From Periplaneta americana (taxonomy: Eukaryota; Arthropoda; Insecta; Blattodea; Blattidae), in the NCBI RefSeq assembly GCF_040183065.1, contig NC_091124.1, positions 65,511,501 to 65,575,500 of the forward strand: 64,000 nucleotides of DNA, written 5' to 3'. Shown piece after piece: positions 57,391 to 64,000 of this stretch (positions are counted from its first letter, which is position 1; each line of letters begins with the position of its first letter). Made by a program: the position numbers and the translations under genes. The notes under the pieces were generated by a model. That model searched no databases and was not told the origin of the DNA. It saw only the letters and a program-made list of their open reading frames with translations.

Positions 57391-60040
57391 GGTGATTCAC
57401 GAGTATTTACCGTCCCTTACGGAGCTTATTTCCGAAGACATTCTGAGCAAAAATGTCATATAAACATTTGTCCTAATCTCAATATTTTCAGAATTACACT
57501 AATTTGAATTTGTTTGTAAAATACCATTATTATTGAGCTTTAAAGGTAAAAGAATATTACAGATAAAGAATGAAGTATTCGGAGTATCATTTCTTTAATT
57601 AGCTAGTATTCTGAAGCTAAAAATTTGTTGTGAAATCCATAGTTGCTTTGTACAGAATTTTTTTTTTTTCCAATTTTTAACTAAAAAATTACATTTTCTT
57701 ACGCATTTATCACAACAATTGTTACAAATAACGCCACTCTTGTAAATTCCACTGTTCTACAAGGGTCATTTTTCTTATATGAAAATATGTGATTCTAAAG
57801 GATTTTCATATGGCAAATTCAAATCTGAAAACAGAAATTCGCTATCAGGCACAGTTTTTTAGTTATACGAGAATATACGTCTCATTTAACTGACATTTTA
57901 AGTTTGTGATAAAGATGGTGAAATTTGCTTAACAACAGTTGCCTACAGTTAAATTTGTTCTTCATTTGTTTTCATTTTCATATTGTGGAATTCCTGTTGC
58001 TAGTAAAATTTTATGTTAATAAGCAAGTCATTGTTACAGGATTTAAAATTGAGTTAAACTGGCATTATTTGGATGGTGGAGACATTCCTTATCATGTGAG
58101 TAAATATTCATTTTTAACCACAATATTCCGACATCTGTGGTACTGGTATATAAAATATGTAAAACTTTACATATTTCTCTTTTACGGAAACCTCTTAAAT
58201 CATAGAAGTAAAACAGACAGATTCTAACAGAGAGAGTGAAATCTTGAGTTTAACCTGAAATTCTTGTTAGAGGAAGTGAGTATTGTTTGTTTACATGAAC
58301 TATTGTTTCTGCATATGCACAATTCAACTCATGATGACATTCTGCAATGATGTTTGTGACCTAATGAATAATTTGAACTTCAAATACGAGCCACTGGATT
58401 GGAGACTTTTTATAGATGCCTCAAAATACAGTCTAAAAGGAGTTCTCCACAATGAGAATATAATGCCTCTGCCTCAGTTGCCTATGTAAGTATGACTAAA
58501 GAGTCATATGATATTTTGAAATATACCCTGAGATTAACCAAATATAATGAGCACAAGTGGAAAATATGTGGTGATTTGAAAATAGTTGCCATGATATTAG
58601 GTATGCAACAAGGCTATACCAAATATGGATGTTTTCTGTGTGAATGGGATAGTCACGATAGGAATTCCCATTATAAAAGAAAGATTTGGCCTGAACTTAA
58701 GTGGAAAGTTGGAGAAAAAATAAACTGAATGAGAAATTGGTAGCCAGTGAAGATGTTCTGCTGCCCCCTCTTCACATCAAGCTAGGCCTTATTAAACAAT
58801 TTGTTAAGGCCATGGACACATCTGGAAGAGGATTTATGTACCTTTCAAAAATTTTTCCTCGTCTTTCTGCAGCAAAAATAAAAGAGGGCGTGTTTGTGGG
58901 TCCCCAAATTAGAGAACTTCTGAGCGACTTTGAACAGTGCCTTCACCAAAAGAAAGAAAAGCGTGATCTTGTTTCAAGAACGTAACGCAAAATTTTCTGG
59001 GAAGAAAAAGAGCTAACGACTTCGAACAATTGGTTCAACAAATGATAAATGCATATAGAGATCTAGGATGTCACATGTCTTTAAAAGTGCATTTCCTAGA
59101 TTCACATCTACATTATTTTCCTGAGAGCTGCAGTGATGTCTCCGACGAACATGGTGAAAGGTTCCATAAAGATATAATGTCCATGGAAAAGCGGTATGAA
59201 GGGAAAAATGGATGCCTGCGATGCTTGCTGACTACTGCTGGAACATTGTTAGAGACTGCAAAATTGAACACAAGAGAAAAAGATAAGATTTTTAAATTCT
59301 TAGGGAAAAGTGTATTTTGTTCATATTTTCTAACCTTAAATACATTTTTCCATGTAACATAATTATTATATTAAGGCTTGTATATATTTTTTGTTTTATA
59401 GTGCATAAAATGTTTGTAAATAATTTTGTAAGTGACTAAAATATTAATAGTTACATTTTTTGCCTACATAAATGCATTGCGTGGAAACGAAAATTATAAA
59501 AAAAAAAAAAAAATGAAATTGCATATAACTTGAAAACTATACGTGACACAGAGAAACTAATTACAGATTTGAATTCAGGAGGTAAATTTCCATGTTAATC
59601 AAGAATGTTATATCCAGAAAAATGAATTTAATTTGTTTTTGTAGAACAGTGTTCTTTAAGACTGTACATTAGGATGCATAATTAAACTGTAAATAAACAA
59701 GTTCCTGAAGTCATATGATTTGTAACAATTTTTGTGATAAGTGCGTAAGAATGATGCCATTTTTAGTTAAAAATTAAAAAAACAAAATCTGTAGAAAACA
59801 ATTAACAACACTTTTTAGCTTCAGAATACTAGATAATTAAAGAAATGACACTTCTGAATAGTTCATTCCCTATTTGTACTATTTTTTACCCTTGAAACTA
59901 AAGAAAAAGGTATTTTACCAACAACTTCAAATTAGTGTAACTGAAAATATTGAGATTAGAACACATATTTATACGAGTTTCTTGCTCAGAATGTCTTCGG
60001 AAATAAGCTCCGAAGTGACGGTAAATCCTCATGAATCAGG
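57391..60040 (+). mobile_element. DNA transposon with ~500-bp TIRs, superfamily unassigned
   Basis: The left arm (57391 to about 57885) and right arm (about 59515-60040) are inverted copies. Landmarks are GGAGCTTATTTCCGAAGACA, 'tctcaatattttcag', 'tagtattctgaagctaaaaa' and 'actgttctacaa', in the same order. ATCTGAA flanks both ends (57384-57390, 60041-60047), a 7-bp or imperfect 8-bp duplication. The middle carries the decayed gene 58283-59330. The size is about 2.65 kb. Long TIRs, the 7-8-bp duplication and the gene pattern do not match a superfamily I can name with confidence. Confidence 0.7.
58283..59330 (+). pseudogene. Decayed DDE-like transposase of unknown family
   Basis: Four overlapping frames give one protein. 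They read FCNDVCDLMNNLNFKYEPLD, then WRLFIDASKYSLKGVL with a candidate Asp at 58415. ESYDILKYTLRLTKYNEHKW leads to ICGDLKIVAMILGMQQGYTK with a candidate Asp at 58573, followed by a Cys/His cluster CFLCEWDSHDRNSHY. Next is LLPPLHIKLGLIKQFVKAMD, then KIKEGVFVGPQIRELLSD, NAYRDLGCHMSLKVHFLDSH, and SDEHGERFHKDIMSMEKRYE with a candidate Glu at 59156. I recall similar unnamed proteins as multi-copy in insect genomes. The D...D...E spacing with a Cys/His insert suggests an RNase H-fold transposase, which is inference. At least three frameshifts or stops break it. It lies centrally between the long TIRs. Confidence 0.6.
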
Positions 60041-60048
60041 ATCTGAAA

Positions 60049-60604
60049 GAAACTACCTGAAAACCTACATAACAGAATTTATTTTATTTACAGAAAAGTC
60101 ATATGAAATTGAAATATAGTATTGTATAAATTTTATTTTTCAGTTAAAGAGTCTCAAGTCTCCGAGAGGGTGGAAAGAGCTTGAGTAGATTCCTGCATTT
60201 AATACTAAAATGACATTCGAGAATTCAAGAGGTGCAATATTAAAATGGTTGAGGAGTCGATAAGAAGACGTAATGAAAGTTGAAAGTTTAAGAGTAAACT
60301 CCCAATAAACGTAACAAAAACCAAAATGGCTTCGTCAAGAGGCCGAAATATATCTCATTGCAGAAGCTCTGGGAATCTTTTACCTTCATTAGAGTTCGTT
60401 TTCTGCTTTTAGACACGGTTGGTAATGTCTGGCGACATTCAACACTAGTGGACTCTAGGGGTTTAGGTTAGAGGTTAGAGAGAGATAATATGCCGAAGGG
60501 TTTTACACTTTATAGAGAAAGGTAGACACTATGTGAGAGCCAGTGGTTATAGAAAGATTAAAGTCGCGCCAATCGTGGAGAGCGTATGTCAGCTTACAAC
60601 ACCC
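60049..60604. other. Unassigned spacer
   Basis: No feature could be supported. Confidence 0.4.
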
Positions 60605-60608
60605 TTAA

Positions 60609-61311
60609 GGGGCTAGGTACAGCTCACAGCAGTAACATTTTGGAAATATTCAACATTTTTTCCTCCATTATTGTATTTTGCATAATAATGAAAATTAATA
60701 AGTGTAAAACATTGTCCTTCTGCTATATGAAAAAAAAATTTACGATTTAAAAAACATTATTTATATTTTTTGCTTCAAAATTCGGTTCACTGTGCAGAGA
60801 TGAAGCCTTTCCCACACAACCCAAAAACTATCCAACATTCTGTAATTAAATTTTTATGTGTATTTATGCATGTCATATCTACAATCATTTCTCTGTCTTT
60901 GATAGATTGTCTAATAAACATGAATTCATTTTAAAAAATGGTGAAATATCAGCATTTTCTTCTAAAACAAAATGAAAAAATGTTATTTATTAAGGAATGT
61001 AGTTGAAAGAGCATGATATTGTGAACATGAATTTCAGCAATAAAATGAAAGAGAGAGAACATGAAAATTTAACAAGTTTATGAGTTATGAGGGAAACGCT
61101 TCATCACCGCACAGTAAATTGACACCATTTTGAATTTAAAAAAATATGCATATAAATAATTATTTTAATTAATAAAAATATTTTTTTCATATAGCAGAAG
61201 GACAGTGTTTTACACATACCAATTTTCATTGTTGTACAAGATACAGTAATGGAGGAAAAAAATGTTAAATATTTCCAAAAGTTTTACTGCTGTAAGCTGT
61301 ATCTAAACCCC
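60609..61311. mobile_element. Palindromic TTAA-flanked element, copy 2
   Basis: Same family as 44056-44762 and the same length (703 vs 707 bp). TTAA lies at 60605-60608 and 61312-61315. The ends are GGGGCTAGGTACAGCTCAC and the inverse of GGGGTTTAGATACAGCTTAC. Both arms share 'tgaaaattr', 'gtccttctgctatatgaaaa' and 'atgaagc' blocks. No ORF. Confidence 0.8.
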
Positions 61312-61687
61312 TTAAGGGACTGGTACGCTGTAAGTTGACGGTGTAGCAGCACTAATTTCAGAACACGAAGAAGTTGTTCCAATTCGAGTCTGGCTCATTT
61401 ACTATTTGTATTCACCATTATAAATTTCTGAAATGCAGAATATATTAATTTTGACGACATAATTGCGGAACACAAAAGGAACAGGTGACGCAGCAAATAA
61501 ATACCATTATAAATTACTTTTCTTCAAATAACTCGAACAAAACTGCTTATAATAAAATGCAAAAATTACAACTCGTTGAATCTGGACATGTATTCACATT
61601 GCGACACTCAGTGGCAATTTATTGCTCAGTGCTCTTTTTAGTTCATGTAATCAGTGTGTGATTTACAAATAGATTACGAAGAGCATT

Positions 61688-62116
61688 TTGCTTGTAGATG
61701 AACATTTGCAACATAGTTTTAAGGTGAATATTTATGTAGAACATGGCTTCTTATACACTTTAATAATAAAATGCCATTTTAGTTGCGAGGTACATTTACT
61801 GCAGGTGCTGTATGTAGGTGAGATATTAAAGGGATTTTACATCACGTATGCAATATTGTATGAAAACCGCTACGGATTTCGACTGCTGATGCTCCACACA
61901 ACCATGCACTCAGGTTTACATAAAGCTTCTTTAAAATCAGCTTGTAACATATTGCACTTTGATAGCAGTTTTCTGCACATCGTGTCTGAAATTCATAATG
62001 CAAACGCCTTCAATCCTGCTTCGTGCCCAGTAAGCAACGAACATGATCGGAATAATAGTGTTGACGACCATTATTCCGACAAGGAAAGATCTGGTGTACA
62101 CGTAATTCTTACGTAA
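61688..62116 (+). CDS. Hypothetical ORF, unknown
   Basis: A 142-codon open frame begins without ATG (LLVDEHLQHSFKVNIYVEHG) and ends RSGVHVILT. It is rich in His, Leu, Ser and Asn, with a mildly charged C-terminus (VSNEHDRNNSVDDHYSDKE). I recognise no domain. It stands alone between a MITE and a polypurine tract, so it may be a chance frame or a TE exon. Confidence 0.15.
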   Translation: MLVDEHLQHSFKVNIYVEHGFLYTLIIKCHFSCEVHLLQVLYVGEILKGFYITYAILYENRYGFRLLMLHTTMHSGLHKASLKSACNILHFDSSFLHIVSEIHNANAFNPASCPVSNEHDRNNSVDDHYSDKERSGVHVILT

Positions 62117-62144
62117 GCCTAATGACCCTCCGAAACGAGTATTA

Positions 62145-63990
62145 ACATGATGAGAAAGGGAAGAATAAGTGAGAGTCGAGGAAGTTTAGAAGTACAGGAA
62201 AGCTAAAGCGTTGAAGGAAAAAAATGAAGGAAGAGTAAAATAATGATGGAGGAAGAATAATTATGAGACAACGAGAAAATGTGGGAGGAGAATGAGAACC
62301 AAAAAAACAACGAGAGTAAGGTATGAAAAGGGAACGGAATGAGGAGAAAAATTGGGAGGAAAACCAGAAGAAAAAAATGAGAAGAAAACTGGGACGAGAA
62401 TGAGAGAGACAAAATGAAAAGATAAGATGAAGGAATGAAAAGCAAAACAGGGAGGAAAACGAGAAAGAGAAAAATGAGGTGGAAAGAAAAGGGACAAGGA
62501 ATGAGAAGCAAAACTGTGATGAGAACGAGAAGGAGAAAAAGGAGGTGGAAAGAAAAGGGGAAAGAGTGAAGAGCAAAACTAGGACGAGAACAAGAAAGAG
62601 AAAAAATGAAGCGAAAAAGGAGAAGGAATGAGAAGCAAAACTGGGACGAGGTCGAGAAAGAGAAAAATGAGCTGAAAAGGGGAAGAAATGAGAAGCAAAA
62701 CTGGGACTAGAATGAGAAAGAGAAAACTGAGGTGGAAAGAAAAGGGGAAGGAATGAGAAGCAAAACTGGGATGAGAACGAGAAAGAAAAAAATGAGGTGA
62801 AAAGAAAGAGAAAGGAATGAGAAGCAAAACTGGGATGAGAACGAGAAAGAAAAAAATGAGGTGGAAAGGGGAAGGAATGAGAAGCAAAACTAGGACGAGA
62901 ACGAGAAAGAAAAATGTGGAAAGAAAAGGGGAAGGAATAAGAAGCGAAACTGGGACGAGAATAAGAAAGAGAAAAATGAGGTGGAAAGGAAAGAGTGAGA
63001 ATAAAACTGGGAGAAGAATGAGAAAGAAAAATGAGAAGAGGGAGTCAGAAGGGGAAGGAATAAGAAGCAAAATTGGGAGGAAAATAATAAAGAGAAAAAT
63101 GAAATGAAATGAAATGAAAAGGGAAAGGAGTGAGAATCAAAACCGGAAGAATAATGAGGAAGAAAAATTGAAAGAAGGGATGAAAAGGAGAAGAAATGAG
63201 GAGCAAAATTGGGAGGGAAATGAAAAAGAAAGAATGAGAAGAAAGAATGATAAGGGCAAGAAATGCCGAACAAAATTGGGAGAGGAATGGGAAAGAAAAA
63301 ATGAGAGGAAAGAAAAGAGAAAGGAATGAGTAGAACATGAGGAATGGGAAATGTAGGAGTAAGAAAGATAAAATAAAAAGCAGGAAAATGAGAAGAAAGG
63401 TCTCGCAGTAGAGAATAAGGAGAGAAATAAGGATTGTAAGAAAATGAGAAGAACGAAAAAGAGAAGGAGGAGGAGTGGTGATGAGCTGAAATTTTAGAAG
63501 GATGAAAGTAATATTGAGATGTTAAGAACACAAAAAAACAGCGAAGAGTGAGATAACATACGAATAAGGAGTACAGCAATGAGGATACGAATGATAAATA
63601 CAGTTACAGGAATAAGGAGAATGAGAAACAGTAGGACAAGACTGAGAAATAGGAGGACAAAAATGAGTTGATTGAAAAGAACAAGTAGCTAGGATGTAAA
63701 TTAAGAAATAAAAGAACGGGAAACAGGGGACAAGGAAGAAAGATGATGACATAAAAGAGAAGTTTAAAAGCTAGAAGAAATTAAGTGAGGAGTAAGAGGA
63801 AGAATAACAAGGCAAACGATGAGAAAAGTGAGAAAAAATTATAGCAATAATTAGGGCAGTAAAATAAGAAGGAGTAATGTAAGTGTTGAAGGAAACTAGG
63901 AATCAAAATGACGACAAGAATGGGGCAATGAAGACGGGAGCAGAAAGTGGATAGAGTTAAGAAGAGAAATTACAAGAAAATTGAAAATTG
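62145..63990. repeat. Polypurine minisatellite, about 60-bp units (tract 3)
   Basis: Almost pure A/G on the plus strand to the window end. In 62440-63070 a 55-65-bp unit recurs: GGAATGAGAAGCAAAACTGG, a GACGAGAACGAGAAAGAGAA block, then AAATGAGGTGGAAAG. The plus strand reads basic text (RSKTGMRTRKKKMRWKGEGM); the minus strand reads Phe/Ser/Leu-rich text. Both are compositional artefacts. Confidence 0.9.
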
Positions 63991-64000
63991 AAGTTTCAAA

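Noticed and set aside
62142-63752. Several long Phe/Ser/Leu or Lys/Arg/Glu frames on both strands
   Set aside because: Overlapping frames in a polypurine minisatellite.

Overview
This window looks like AT-rich insect nuclear DNA with no recognisable host gene. It is a graveyard of transposable elements (TEs) plus one apparently fresh insertion. I infer a cockroach or near relative, probably Periplaneta, from the style of the LINE reverse-transcriptase families, the tRNA-headed SINE families, the recurring gtaggcctac-like sequence and the short TTAGG-type telomere motifs. This is recognition by eye, not a database result. No bacterial, plasmid or viral genome organisation is present, so there are no operons, ribosome binding sites or CRISPR arrays.

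Layout. 0-4 kb holds LINE and SINE fragments and triplet microsatellites. 5.0-8.4 kb is a pogo-like DNA transposon with TA target duplications; a Tc1-like copy and a mariner-like copy are nested inside it. 8.6-14.5 kb holds LINE 3' ends, mariner fragments, a SINE and a 560-bp inverted repeat. 14.5-16.3 kb has a 274-bp tandem duplication and a solo LTR with a 4-bp target duplication. 18.8-21.9 kb has a polypurine tract, SINEs, a hAT-like non-autonomous element and two LINE tails inserted at almost the same target. 22.5-27.2 kb carries the two longest LINE copies, both with frameshifts; the second sits in a 3-kb CAGT array (to 28.4 kb). 29.4-31.9 kb has a 48-bp perfect hairpin inside direct repeats, a TIR element and a full tRNA-derived SINE.

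32.4-35.4 kb is the clearest piece. An old minus-strand LINE is split by a Harbinger-like MITE (TTA duplication) and by a complete 2,196-bp hAT transposon (33107-35302). That element has near-perfect ends, a perfect 8-bp duplication and an uninterrupted 494-codon transposase. 35.8-36.3 kb has tRNA-like sequences enclosed in inverted repeats. 37.7-39.9 kb is a 177-bp satellite grading into polypurine DNA. 41.8-44.9 kb is a TA-flanked element with at least four other insertions inside it. 45-57 kb holds scattered LINE, SINE, mariner and hAT-like fragments. 57.4-60.0 kb is an element with about 500-bp TIRs around a decayed gene that has a DDE-like pattern but that I cannot assign to a named superfamily. 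60.6-61.3 kb is a second copy of a palindromic TTAA-flanked element also present at 44.1 kb. 62.1-64 kb is a polypurine minisatellite.

The parts work together only as a record of TE history. Target duplications and the reading frames of interrupted LINEs give the order of insertion. Only the hAT transposase at 33581-35065 looks able to encode a full protein.
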